DNA from: Mesorhizobium sp. AR10
Lineage (GTDB): Bacteria > Pseudomonadota > Alphaproteobacteria > Rhizobiales > Rhizobiaceae
Reading direction: 5' to 3'
DNA length: 64,000 nt
Assembly: GCF_024746795.1 (NCBI RefSeq)
Contig: NZ_CP080524.1
Location: forward strand, 2,272,001 to 2,336,000
Shown: positions 54,391 to 63,037 of the stretch, in pieces
How positions within the stretch are numbered: position 1 is the stretch's first letter
How the letters are laid out: every line of letters begins with the position of its first letter
Translations under genes and position numbers: made by a program
The notes under the pieces: generated by a model
The model's input: only the letters and a program-made list of their open reading frames with translations
What the model was told of the DNA's origin: nothing
Database searches by the model: none

Positions 54391-54741
54391 TCACGGGCAA
54401 TATGGGAAAAGCCCGCGATATTCATAATATGGGTAGGGGTAACCGCAGTAGCCGTCGTCATAGAAATCACTTCCACGGCCGTGTCTCCTTCCGAACTCAT
54501 GACCGCCGAAATGGTTGCCACCACGAACGGTTACGGGATGGCTGCCAAAGTCTCCGCCGTCGCCACGGCCAAAGCCTCCGACATAGCCGCCACCGCCCAT
54601 GTTTTCGCCATGACCGCCGCCGCCAAAGTCAAAGCCTCCCCCGCCATGACCGCCACCGCGCGCCATCGAGACCGTGGCCGAGCCGGTTGCCAGCATTGCG
54701 CCCAAAGCGATAGTCGCCAAGATTGTTGTTGATCTTTTCAT
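54391..54741 (-). CDS. Small Gly/His-rich exported protein, paralogue B
   Basis: 116 residues; signal peptide MKRSTTILATIALGAMLATG, then a glycine-rich mature part (HGGGGFDFGGGGHG, HFGGHEFGRRHGRG) with tyrosines and cysteines at the end (GYCGYPYPYYEYRGLFPYCP). About 22 of the first 28 residues match paralogue A. Periplasmic or surface-associated; function unknown. Confidence 0.75.
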   Translation of the reverse strand: MKRSTTILATIALGAMLATGSATVSMARGGGHGGGGFDFGGGGHGENMGGGGYVGGFGRGDGGDFGSHPVTVRGGNHFGGHEFGRRHGRGSDFYDDGYCGYPYPYYEYRGLFPYCP

Positions 54742-55310
54742 AGTACACTCCTACTGCTTAAGTTCCTTATTTACTGAAGGAAACAGTGATATAGATACAG
54801 GAGATATTCCTCAGTATAATACGCTTGGTTGATACGGGTATATCTTGTAAGTACGGATGTTACTTGTTGATTGCATGGCGGTGCTGGCAAGTACACCCTA
54901 AGGAGCAAGCAGCGATCGCGATGTGAGATGGACGGCAAAGTTTCTGCAGCGCGCCGCGTTGCGGTACCCGGTGGTCGGATCATTGAGCTTGCAGGGTCAA
55001 TGAGTGGATACATGGCGGCGCCCGCCGATGTCGTTTCACGGAAACGCGAAACCGCTCTATCTCATTGCTTTGACGCAATTCCGAACGGGAAAACCGTTTC
55101 ACACTTTTCCTGGAACTGCTCGTCCTCCCAAGCACCCGGGGATGGCTTGGGACTACACGCCTTGATGCAAGCGCTCCGGCAGTTCACGATGAATCGGAAG
55201 CCGATCTCTGCAGCCTGAAGGAGGCGCAAGATCGCCCTAATGCATGTCGCCCAAAGTGGCCCCGGTCCTGGGAGAATGACGCCGCGCCTTCGTCAAAATC
55301 GGTCTCAATC
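54742..55310. other. Intergenic, no gene; contains a rhizobial-type repeat
   Basis: No coding sequence. AT-rich near 54,770-54,860. The imperfect inverted repeat at 55069-55122 is listed separately. Confidence 0.45.
55069..55122. repeat. Rhizobial-type intergenic repeat
   Basis: GACGCAATTCCGAACGGGAA followed by AACCGTTTCACACTTTTCCTG and GAACTGC is an imperfect inverted repeat (GCAATTCC with GGAACTGC, and GGGAAAA with TTTTCC). I recognise this type of sequence as abundant between genes in Rhizobium and Mesorhizobium. Confidence 0.5.
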
Positions 55311-56201
55311 TCATGCTGAAAGCGCCCGGGCTTCGCCCCGTTTCGCATAGACCACCTTCACGGCATCTTGCAATTTTTCGAAGGCACGCATCTCAATCTG
55401 GCGCACGCGCTCGCGCGAAATGCCGAATTCGCAGGACAGATCTCCCAAACTCCTTCGATCATCCGCAAGTCGCCGCGCCTCAAGGATGCGCCGTTCGCGT
55501 GCGTTGAGCACGCCAAGCGAGTCCATCAGAGCCCTATGCCGGCTAGAGACTTCCTCGAGCTGAACGAGCTTGTACTCCTGGTTGTCCTCCCCCTCGACCA
55601 GCAGATCCTGCCATTCGCCCTGTTCCTGACCCCGCAGGGGTGCGTTGAGCGAGGTGTCCCCGCTCATGCGGCGATTCACATAAACCACTTCCTGCTCGGT
55701 CACGCCAAGGTTGCTTGCGATCAGCTCCACCTGATCTGGATGCAAGTCACCATCGTCAATCGCCGAGATGCGAGCCTTGAGCCGCCGCAAATTGAAGAAC
55801 AGCTTTTTTTGGCTGGGCGTCGCGCCCATCTTCACCAGCGACCAGGAGCGCAGGACGTATTCCCGAATGGACGCCTTGATCCACCACATCGCATAGGTCG
55901 CCAGACGATGGCCGCGCTCCGGTTCGAAGCGATCGACCGCCTTGATTAGACCGATGCTGCCTTCCGAAATTACCTCCGACATCGGCAGTCCGTACCCGCG
56001 GTAACGCATCGCAATCTTGGCAACGAGGCGAAGATGCGACACCACCAGTTGGTGAGCGGCTTCCGGGTCATTGTGCTCGCGCCAGCGTTTTGCCAGCTGT
56101 TGTTCCTGCTCTGGCGTCAGCATAGGGAGATGTTTGATCTTTTCGAGATAGCGGATAAGCCCACCTTCGCTTGCCAAAAATGTTGTTGTTGCGCGGGCCA
56201 T
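55311..56201 (-). CDS. rpoH: RNA polymerase sigma-32 factor RpoH
   Basis: 296 residues from ATG 56201 with AAGGAG seven bases upstream. Region 2 (LVVSHLRLVAKIAMRYRGYG, GSIGLIKAVDRFEPERGHRL, TYAMWWIKASIREYVLRSWS) is followed by the RpoH box QKKLFFNLRR, which distinguishes heat-shock sigma from other sigma-70 factors. Region 4 has LGDLSCEFGISRERVRQIEM. It directs heat-shock transcription. Alphaproteobacteria often have two or three copies. Adjacent genes show no link. Confidence 0.93.
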   Translation of the reverse strand: MARATTTFLASEGGLIRYLEKIKHLPMLTPEQEQQLAKRWREHNDPEAAHQLVVSHLRLVAKIAMRYRGYGLPMSEVISEGSIGLIKAVDRFEPERGHRLATYAMWWIKASIREYVLRSWSLVKMGATPSQKKLFFNLRRLKARISAIDDGDLHPDQVELIASNLGVTEQEVVYVNRRMSGDTSLNAPLRGQEQGEWQDLLVEGEDNQEYKLVQLEEVSSRHRALMDSLGVLNARERRILEARRLADDRRSLGDLSCEFGISRERVRQIEMRAFEKLQDAVKVVYAKRGEARALSA

Positions 56202-56393
56202 GAAGCACTCCTTATTCACGTAGGCGGTCAGGTATTTATCGACGCCCATAGGTGTTCGACATTTACTTCTGTTCGGTTCCACATTTCTTGCCGCTATGCG
56301 TGCTCTATGTATTCACGCGTACTTAAGTACTATCTGCGGTGCGCCGTATTGATTAGCATGCGCATCTGTTCGATGTGCATACGATCTCTGCAT

Positions 56394-56780
56394 TTAGCGC
56401 AAGTTAGGTCTTCCAAGCACAGAATCGATGCAGCTGATCATGGCGTGGCTATCGAACGGCTTGCCGAAGAAACCGATAGCGCCTGTCTCCAGAGCGCGCT
56501 TGCGGACGCGTTCTTCGGGGAAGGCTGTGATCATAATGGTCGGTATCTGATGGCCACCTGCGATCAGATGATCCTGCAACTCCAGCCCTGTCATTCCCGG
56601 CATCTGGATATCGCAGATCAAGCACGACGTATCTTTCATGCTAGATGATCTCAGGAAATCCTCGGCCGATGCGAATGCAAAAGCGATGAAACCTAACGAT
56701 CTAGCGAGGCCTGCAGTTGCAAGTCGTACGGATTCGTCGTCGTCGACGATCGCGATCACTGTTTTGCGGATCAATTGCAC
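56394..56780 (-). CDS. REC-only response regulator
   Basis: 128 residues: AIVDDDESVRLATAGLARSL, ICDIQMPGMTGLELQDHL, IMITAFPEERVRKRALETGA and GFFGKPFDS. The last is glycine instead of threonine before lysine, a small change. It is downstream of the FixJ-type gene at 56892 on the same strand, as the pair at 42797/43265. Single-domain receivers usually act as phosphate sinks or relays. The start at GTG 56780 is uncertain. Confidence 0.85.
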   Translation of the reverse strand: MQLIRKTVIAIVDDDESVRLATAGLARSLGFIAFAFASAEDFLRSSSMKDTSCLICDIQMPGMTGLELQDHLIAGGHQIPTIMITAFPEERVRKRALETGAIGFFGKPFDSHAMISCIDSVLGRPNLR

Positions 56781-56891
56781 TATTCCTTGGTGCTTGCCGA
56801 TGACGCAAGCATTGCTGTTTCAACGACCGTTTCGAGACGGTATATTGCGCCTCGGTCGTCAAAACGAAAGTTATACAGAGGTGTAACAACC

Positions 56892-57560
56892 CTATTTCTT
56901 GGGAGCAGCTATCCCGAGGGCGCCTGCCATTCTCACCAGATCGGCTAGAGTTCTGGCGCCCATTTTTTTCATCAGACGACCCCGGTGGATTTTGACGGTG
57001 ATCTCGCTGAGTTGGAGCTCGCCGGCGATCTGCTTGTTCATCAACCCAGTGGCGACAAATGCCATCACCTGACGCTCACGGGGTGTCAAGGTGCGCAGAA
57101 GCGTCTGGAGCTCCGACAGAGCCCCGTCTCGCTCTCGCCGTTGCCTGTCGCGATCCAGAGCACCGTTGACCGCATCCAGAATATCCTGATCTCGAAATGG
57201 CTTGGTGAGGAAATCGACCGCGCCGGCTTTCATAGCTCTCACCGACATTGGAATGTCGCCATGTCCGGTCATGAAAATGATCGGGAGGCGAATGCCAGCG
57301 TTAGCCAACTGCGTTTGAAATTCGAGTCCGCTCACTTCCGGCAGCCGGATATCCAGTACAAGGCAGCTTGGACCATCGGGAAGCTGGCCGTTCAGCAACT
57401 CGGGAGCAGAACCGAAAAGCTGGGCACGCATGCCAACAGATCGGAAGAGACTGCTCAAGGCTTCGCGCAACAACGGATCGTCGTCCACAACCAGGACAGT
57501 CGGAAGTACTGTGCCGTTGTGGAATTGTGGCTGGGAGGTAGAGCCAGGGCCTTGGGTCAT
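56892..57560 (-). CDS. FixJ-type response regulator
   Basis: 222 residues from ATG 57560, which overlaps the last four bases of the kinase gene, so both are translated together. Receiver: LVVDDDPLLREALSSLFRSV, LVLDIRLPEVSGLEFQTQ, FLTKPFRDQDILD. LuxR-type DNA-binding end: LTPRERQVMAFVATGLMNKQ IAGELQLSEITVKIHR. It should be phosphorylated by the kinase at 57557. Confidence 0.92.
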   Translation of the reverse strand: MTQGPGSTSQPQFHNGTVLPTVLVVDDDPLLREALSSLFRSVGMRAQLFGSAPELLNGQLPDGPSCLVLDIRLPEVSGLEFQTQLANAGIRLPIIFMTGHGDIPMSVRAMKAGAVDFLTKPFRDQDILDAVNGALDRDRQRRERDGALSELQTLLRTLTPRERQVMAFVATGLMNKQIAGELQLSEITVKIHRGRLMKKMGARTLADLVRMAGALGIAAPKK

Positions 57561-58996
57561 GACTCGGCATCCTTTTCGACGCGTGGCAGGGAAAATTGGA
57601 GTATCGCGCCGCGTCCCGGATTGGGCACGACCCAAACACGGCCTCCATGTGCTTCAACGATCGACCGGCAGATCGACAGTCCCATACCTATTCCGTTCGC
57701 CTTGGTGGTAAAGAAGGCCTTGAACAACTGACGCGCATTGTCGGGATCGATACCCGTCCCCGAATCCTCGACCCTGACGTTCGCTTGGTTCGATTCATCG
57801 ATCGAGCTCGTGACGACAATTTCCCGCAAATCGTTGTCGCCAGAAGTGATTGCCTGAATCCCGTTGACCAAGAGATTGATCAGGACTTGTTGAAGCTGGA
57901 TACGGTCGCCAAGTGCAGGCAGCCGCTGGTTGGCCAGGCTCAGTTTCAGGGTGATGCGATTGGTAACCAGTTCACGCTGCACCAGCACGAGGGAGTCGTT
58001 GACGATCTCGTTCATGTCGATAAGAGACATCTCGATGTCGCCCTTCTTGGACAGCGACCGAATTCGACGGACGATATCGCTGGCGCGCTGCGCGTCTGCG
58101 ATACTGCGCCTGACCGCGCTGCGGACTTCATCCAGATCGGGCTGGTCTCGATCGACCCACCGCAGGCACGCCTCGCCGTTCAAGACGATGCCGGCAAGCG
58201 GCTGATTCACCTCATGCGCGATCGAGGCCGTCAATTCACCCAATGTGGTGAGGCGTGTCATATGGGTGAGTTCGGCCTGTGCCTTCAGGACCTCGGCCTC
58301 GGCCTCCCTGCGCTGCGATATGTCGGTGTTCGTTTCAAGAACCGACAGCGGTCTGCCGTCGGCATCCTTCTTCAGCGACCAGCGGCTGGAGACGACAACA
58401 GTGGATCCATCCCGCTTCGTGTGCTCGAGTTCGCCTTCCCATCGGTCGGACCTCAGCAACTCCCGATTGATCTCATCCAGGCCGGCTGGAAAAACCGTCT
58501 GCAAGAGCTGATGGGTGGATATTCCGAGCGCGTTTTCGGCCGGCCAGCCGTAGATCGCTTCAGCACCGCGATTCCAGTAGGTCACAAGATCGTCCATCCC
58601 GCGTACGAAAATCGCATCATGCGTCAAATCGAGCAGTTGGGCCTTTTCGGCCAAGTCCGTCGAGGCCGCCCGATTCTTAAGGACAAGAAGGGTGGTGATG
58701 GCAATGGCCGCGATGCTCATGAGGCAGCGACTGAGCGCGCCCCCACTAATTTCGACCCCATGAACAAGCCAGAAGCTCAATAGAGTGAGCGCTACACAGG
58801 CAAGTGAACACAGGAGAATGCCACGCCTGCGCAAGATGGCGGCTGCGAGCATGAGAACGACAACATAGAGGACCGACACAGCTCCAGAAAATGGATCGAT
58901 TGTGTCGACAGTGAATATCCCGCCGGCCAGGAGGACGGCCAGGGGCGCCAGCAGCCGCGAATTGCCGGGTGCTCGCGGAGGTAGTCTATGCCGCAT
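57557..58996 (-). CDS. Membrane sensor histidine kinase
   Basis: 479 residues. Four N-terminal helices (about 15-112, LAPLAVLLAGGIFTVDT to IAITTLLVLKN), one PAS domain (118-240, LLDLTHDAIFVRGMDDLVTY), HisKA (250-320, ASIAHEVNQPLAGIVLNGEA) and HATPase (350-475, LINLLVNGIQAI, VEDSGTGIDPDNA, GIGMGLSICRSI). It lacks a large periplasmic domain, so it probably senses a membrane or cytoplasmic signal through PAS. It forms a coupled pair with the FixJ-type gene. Confidence 0.92.
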   Translation of the reverse strand: MRHRLPPRAPGNSRLLAPLAVLLAGGIFTVDTIDPFSGAVSVLYVVVLMLAAAILRRRGILLCSLACVALTLLSFWLVHGVEISGGALSRCLMSIAAIAITTLLVLKNRAASTDLAEKAQLLDLTHDAIFVRGMDDLVTYWNRGAEAIYGWPAENALGISTHQLLQTVFPAGLDEINRELLRSDRWEGELEHTKRDGSTVVVSSRWSLKKDADGRPLSVLETNTDISQRREAEAEVLKAQAELTHMTRLTTLGELTASIAHEVNQPLAGIVLNGEACLRWVDRDQPDLDEVRSAVRRSIADAQRASDIVRRIRSLSKKGDIEMSLIDMNEIVNDSLVLVQRELVTNRITLKLSLANQRLPALGDRIQLQQVLINLLVNGIQAITSGDNDLREIVVTSSIDESNQANVRVEDSGTGIDPDNARQLFKAFFTTKANGIGMGLSICRSIVEAHGGRVWVVPNPGRGAILQFSLPRVEKDAES

Positions 58997-59099
58997 AAGG
59001 TCTCTGCTCAGTCCCTGGTCGACGCTTGCGCTGCTGATCGACTCTCCGTGTCGAACGGTTCCAACTTCAACCTAAGCAACGAGATCTTTTTTTGCTTGT

Positions 59100-59390
59100 T
59101 CAAAATTGCGGCCGTCGGGGTGTGTTTGCGCTTTTTTCGAGGTTCTCGAATGCTGGTTTGCGGGTCGGCCGATCCGGGACGAATGTCCCCAGTGTTTTCT
59201 CCACGGTCGAAGTCAAGCCACCTAATCGCTTGGCTTGGAGGTGCCAGGCAGCCGGCCGCTCAAGCAACCCACGTTTGACTCCTTTGGGCGGCGGGCAGCC
59301 ATAGGTTTTTGTCCAGGCTGCTGTGAGGTCATCACGCGTGAGATCGCCGACCCCGGTGATCTCACTATCCAAATCCTGTCTCTTGCGCAT
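59100..59390 (-). pseudogene. DUF2924-family protein, truncated
   Basis: From ATG 59390 the frame reads DLDSEITGVGDLTRDDLTAA WTKTYGCPPPKGVKRGLLER and LQAKRLGGLT, the N-terminal half of DUF2924. The rest (96 residues in total) is unlike the family's usual 150 residues or so, so it is truncated. It adjoins the DUF3489 gene, a pair often near site-specific recombinases in mobile DNA. Confidence 0.6.
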
Positions 59391-59395
59391 CAAGG

Positions 59396-59717
59396 TCAAC
59401 CGGCGGTCTTCGCCTCGGCAATACGGTATCGCCGTTGTCCGTCCTTGCCGGTTTCGCTGAGGACTTCGTGGGCGAGCTTCTTCTTGACGGTATCGGAGAG
59501 GAAACCCCGCACCGAATGCGCCTGCCATCCCGTGGCATCCATCAGGGTTTGGATTGTAGCACCTTTGGCCGACTTCAGCTTCTTGAGGACAATGTCGGTT
59601 CTGGCAGCGCCCCGATTTCGCGCGGAGCTTCTGGGTTGGGGTGCCGTTGTCGACGCTGGACGCCGTGTCAGCGGCTTCTGCATTGTCGGCCTTCACAATG
59701 GCGTTGAGGATAGACAT
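59396..59717 (-). pseudogene. DUF3489-family protein, frameshifted
   Basis: ATG 59717 has GGAG seven bases upstream and starts MSILNAIVKADNAEAADTA. The frame is left near 59,630, and the conserved domain lies in another one: GAARTDIVLKKLKSAKGATI QTLMDATGWQAHSVRGFLSD and KKKLAHEVLSETGKDGQRRY to 59396. One base separates them. DUF3489 has a winged-helix-like fold of unknown function. Confidence 0.65.
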
Positions 59718-60322
59718 TTCAAATCTCCGTCAGTTCGAAGCCCGGACCCATTCCGGCGCTTGTACTGACCGAAGCCCGCTGTCCTGGCGGGCTGGAGGTT
59801 ATGTTCGGTCTTAATCCGCTGCTCTTCCGCAGCGCTGGAACACCAATGCTTCGTTGCCGTATGGAGTCCAGTCGAATGTCGCTCCCTCGTGGTTATTCGA
59901 CAGGTTCCCAACGGCAGCTTTGCGCCGTATCTCGGTCATTCCATCAGCTATCGCCGTCCACCAAAAGCCGACATCGGCCGTCCAGGCGCTAACGGCTACT
60001 TCGCGCCAACAGCGGACTTCTGCCTTTCAACTAAGCACGCGGCAACGCCCGCCCCATCACGATTGAGTACGCAATTCTGGACCTGCGCACGGCTAAGATG
60101 AGACGTGAGGCCTCCTAGTGGTAAAAATCTGACGCTTGGTACCCGACGCAAATGGCAGGAGACGACCCTTGGCGGCGTTTGAGAATGTCCGCTGAGGGGG
60201 CGGCGTGGCCATGCTAGTTGCCAGGCTGCTGTGCGGTTTCGGTCCAGTTCGCACTCGAAGCGGTTTGCGTCGGCGTCGCGGTCGGGTTAAGTCTCCCGCA
60301 CCCTTGGCTTCAAAGTCTTAAG
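59718..60322. other. Intergenic, no gene supported
   Basis: Frames without domains. It contains promoters for the DUF3489 gene (minus) and the monooxygenase-like gene (plus). Confidence 0.35.
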
Positions 60323-60631
60323 ATGAAAATGATCGTCTTCATCAACGTTTTCCATGTCGATCCCGCTAATCAGCAGCGGCTTGTCGATATATTGACCCAG
60401 GTTACGGAAGAGATCGTCAGCAAGGCGACGGGTTTCGTCTCGTCCACACTTCACCGCAGCACGGACGGTGCCAAGGTCACTATGTACGCCCGCTGGAGCA
60501 GTCTCGCCGATTACGAGGCCATGCGCCAGGACCCGGCTCCGCGCCCATTTCTCGAAGCGGCGCTTTCTATCGCCCGGTTTGATCCCGGCATGTACGAAGT
60601 GGTTCAGGAATTCAGCCCGCCCAATCCGTAA
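60323..60631 (+). CDS. Antibiotic-biosynthesis-monooxygenase-like protein
   Basis: 102 residues: MIVFINVFHVDPANQQRLVD, VSSTLHRSTDGAKVTMYARW and FDPGMYEVVQEF match the small dimeric ferredoxin-like ABM family (EmoA/ActVA-Orf6 type). No cofactor-binding site is expected. No ribosome-binding site was found for ATG 60323; ATG 60329 is also possible. Not in an operon. Confidence 0.75.
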   Translation: MKMIVFINVFHVDPANQQRLVDILTQVTEEIVSKATGFVSSTLHRSTDGAKVTMYARWSSLADYEAMRQDPAPRPFLEAALSIARFDPGMYEVVQEFSPPNP

Positions 60632-60733
60632 GTGACGGGCATCGACCGGAAGACCTAGGGTGGGATTTGGCCTGGACGTTGGCGCTCGCTCCCCACCCCG
60701 AGCCGACCTACACACGGTACCAAGCTTCAGGTT

Positions 60734-61144
60734 CTAACCACTAGCAGTGGCGTTCACAAAATCACTAAGCAACGGCTCCTCTCCTCTTTCTCCGGCCTCC
60801 TGCCATGCAATCTTGGCCCGGACATAAGCTTTGAGTTTATCCAGTTCGGCCGATTTCGCCTCTAGCCGGGTGAGCTGATCCTTCATCATCGCCAGCCGGT
60901 CCTCGATCGGCAGCTCGCCTTTGCGACGCGCCTCTCGTAAGTCGCCGATCTCCCGCAGTGAGAGACCGAGCGCCTGGCCGACGCGAATGACATCGGCGGA
61001 ATGCACATCGGCTTCGCCGAACATGAGATAGGGGTGGCGTCCGCCCTTCTGCCCCTCCTGCGGCTGCAGCAGCCCAAGCCGCACGTAGTAACGCACCGTT
61101 TCCCTGGCGAGACCGGTGCGACGGCAAAATTCGGAAATCAGCAT
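60734..61144 (-). CDS. MerR-family transcriptional regulator
   Basis: 136 residues from ATG 61144: MLISEFCRRTGLARETVRYY VRLGLLQPQEGQKGGRH and FGEADVHSADVIRVGQALGL. A long coiled coil follows (LTRLEAKSAELDKLKAYVRA). No metal-binding cysteine cluster at the C-terminus, so it probably senses an organic or oxidant signal. Divergent from the aldo/keto reductase at 61223. Confidence 0.85.
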   Translation of the reverse strand: MLISEFCRRTGLARETVRYYVRLGLLQPQEGQKGGRHPYLMFGEADVHSADVIRVGQALGLSLREIGDLREARRKGELPIEDRLAMMKDQLTRLEAKSAELDKLKAYVRAKIAWQEAGERGEEPLLSDFVNATASG

Positions 61145-61155
61145 GTCTTGACCAT

Positions 61156-61167
61156 GTAGTGCACTAC
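61156..61167. promoter_or_regulatory. Palindromic MerR-type operator
   Basis: GTAGTGCACTAC is a perfect 12-base palindrome between the divergent MerR and reductase starts, inside the presumed promoter spacer. Its position fits MerR-type activation. Confidence 0.55.
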
Positions 61168-61222
61168 GCACTTATATGATGCTGCAGTCCCTTTCACAAA
61201 CGCTCGCTTGAAGGATTGCACC

Positions 61223-62113
61223 ATGACCACAATAAACAGGATCGGCGATTTCCAGATCGGAGGAAACTTACGAGTCCGCCGACTCGGCTTTGGCGCAATG
61301 CGCCTCACGGGGCCGGGCGTCTGGGGACCACCAGCCGATGTGCCGGCGGCTCAAGCGGTTCTGCGCCGCGTGGTAGAACTGGGAGTCAATTTCATCGATA
61401 CGGCGGCTGCATACGGTCCTGGCGACAATGAGCGCCTGATCCGCGACACTCTGCGGCCATATCCAGCGGGACTCATCATCGCCACGAAAGGGGGGATGAG
61501 GAAAACCGGCCCCTCAACCGCGACCTCTTGGGGCATCGAGGTCGACGGCAGCGAGTCGCACCTTCGCCAAGGCGTCGAAGGCAGCCTCCATGACCTCGGC
61601 ATTGAACAGATCCAGCTTTACCAGCTTCATCGGGTCGACCCGAATATCCCGATTGAAGAAACGGTGGGCGTACTCGCGCGGCTTCGCGACGAGGGTAAAA
61701 TCCACCACGTAGGTCTGTCTCAGGTGAGCATCGACGAGATCGAAAGGGCGCGCACGGTTGTCGACATCGCCACAGTGCAGAACGAATTCAATCTTGCCAC
61801 GCGCAAGTACGAAGCGGTGCTCGAGTATTGTGAGCGCGAGGCAATCGGCTTCATCCCGTTCTACCCGCAAAAGGTCGGAGAGTTCGGCGATGCCGAACCT
61901 TTGAAGGCGATTGCCGCCCGCGAAGGCGTAACGCCGGGACTGATAGCCTTGGCATGGGTGCTGAAGCGCTCGACGGCGACAATCGCCATACCCGGTACGT
62001 CCTCGGTCGCCCACCTCGAAGAAAATATGGGCGCCGCTGGTGTCGAGTTGTCCGAAAACGACATGACGACCCTGAATTCGCTGGCGTCAGTGGCGGCCGC
62101 GCCGACCGCCTGA
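61223..62113 (+). CDS. Aldo/keto reductase
   Basis: 296 residues from ATG 61223 with AAGGA seven bases upstream. It has RRLGFGAMRLTG, NFIDTAAAYGPGDNERLIR (catalytic Asp and Tyr), the lysine in IIATKGGM, histidine in YQLHRVDPNIP, and a C-terminal NADPH site (IPGTSSVAHLEENMGA). It reduces aldehydes or ketones with NADPH. It is likely activated by the divergent MerR regulator, an arrangement common in stress detoxification. Confidence 0.9.
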   Translation: MTTINRIGDFQIGGNLRVRRLGFGAMRLTGPGVWGPPADVPAAQAVLRRVVELGVNFIDTAAAYGPGDNERLIRDTLRPYPAGLIIATKGGMRKTGPSTATSWGIEVDGSESHLRQGVEGSLHDLGIEQIQLYQLHRVDPNIPIEETVGVLARLRDEGKIHHVGLSQVSIDEIERARTVVDIATVQNEFNLATRKYEAVLEYCEREAIGFIPFYPQKVGEFGDAEPLKAIAAREGVTPGLIALAWVLKRSTATIAIPGTSSVAHLEENMGAAGVELSENDMTTLNSLASVAAAPTA

Positions 62114-62182
62114 TCCTCATTCAAGCAACAACAATAATAGGACGAAGGATTTCCCATGACGCATTTGCGACCGGGTAACCCG

Positions 62183-62686
62183 TCAAGGGTTCGCACGGCA
62201 TTTTCCTTGGTTATCGCAGGTCATCTGTGTGGAGAATATCTCGACGCAATCGCCCGGACAGTAACCTCCGATGCTGCGGCCCATACCTTGAGCCTCGTTG
62301 AAACACTCGACGCATCTTAAGGTGAATTGTCTGGGCGTGAGGCGACCCCACGGGGTGTCTAACTTGGCTCCGGTCAGTTTTTTTGGCGGCACTTCCGAAG
62401 ACGCGCTGCGGCAACGCCGGAATTCCGTTGCCTGACCTTTGATGGTTTGGCGGAGACGTCCGTTCCTCAGCAAGAGGAAGGTGGCGTTGGTTGTGTATTC
62501 TTCGCCCTCGCCGGCGCACGATAGGGTGAGATTCCAGCCGCCCTTGCTCTTCTTGGACTTTGTTGTTTTGCAGGCGTACTCCTGCCCCGAAATACCTTTC
62601 TGTGTGATAGTCAGATCATCTAGATCATGGGGCCACCGACTCCTAGTGCGCCGAAAGACCGCCAGCTTACCGTGGTGGCGAAGGAT
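62183..62686 (-). pseudogene. 5'-truncated small cysteine-containing protein
   Basis: The minus-strand frame is open for 168 codons, with no ATG, GTG or TTG before a TTG at 62473, and preceded by a stop at 62687-62689. The readable part has ISGQEYACKTTKSKKSKGG, WNLTLSCAGEGEEYTTN and RLRQTIKGQATEFRRC, which resembles a rhizobial exported hypothetical without its leader. The C-terminal 75 residues carry more cysteines (LRCVECFNEAQG, GYCPGDCVE). It appears to have lost its start. Confidence 0.45.
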
Positions 62687-62957
62687 TCAGACGCGATCTC
62701 ACGGCGGCATCGCTGTTCAGCAATTCTGCTCCTACCTCACCGACCAATCGGTCTATGAGTTCTTGCCATTCGGTTCGTCTGGCCGCGCACAATGCCGGCG
62801 AGGGCTCGGCGACCTTCGAAAGCGCGTACTCTGCATCCGCGAGTTCCTCGCAAATGTCGAGAAAGCTCTCACTTCGGTCCATCAGCCGATGGATCGTCAG
62901 TTCAAACTGAGGGAACCGGCGCACTGCCGCCGAGACCGCTTGGTACCTGTCAGACAT
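62667..62957 (-). CDS. Small hypothetical protein
   Basis: 96 residues from ATG 62957: MSDRYQAVSAAVRRFPQFEL, IHRLMDRSESFLDICEELAD and WQELIDRLVGEVGAELL. A helical protein of a type common in rhizobia and other proteobacteria, function unknown. ATG 62987 is another possible start. It overlaps the open frame at 62183-62686 by 20 bases and is divergent from the gene at 63038. Confidence 0.6.
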   Translation of the reverse strand: MSDRYQAVSAAVRRFPQFELTIHRLMDRSESFLDICEELADAEYALSKVAEPSPALCAARRTEWQELIDRLVGEVGAELLNSDAAVRSRLNPSPPR

Positions 62958-63037
62958 CCGTCGTTTGTGTTCATGACGCCAGTTCATCGACCTGACGCAA
63001 TCGTATTGCAAAGTGACCGCAGCAGAAGGTAAGTTAC

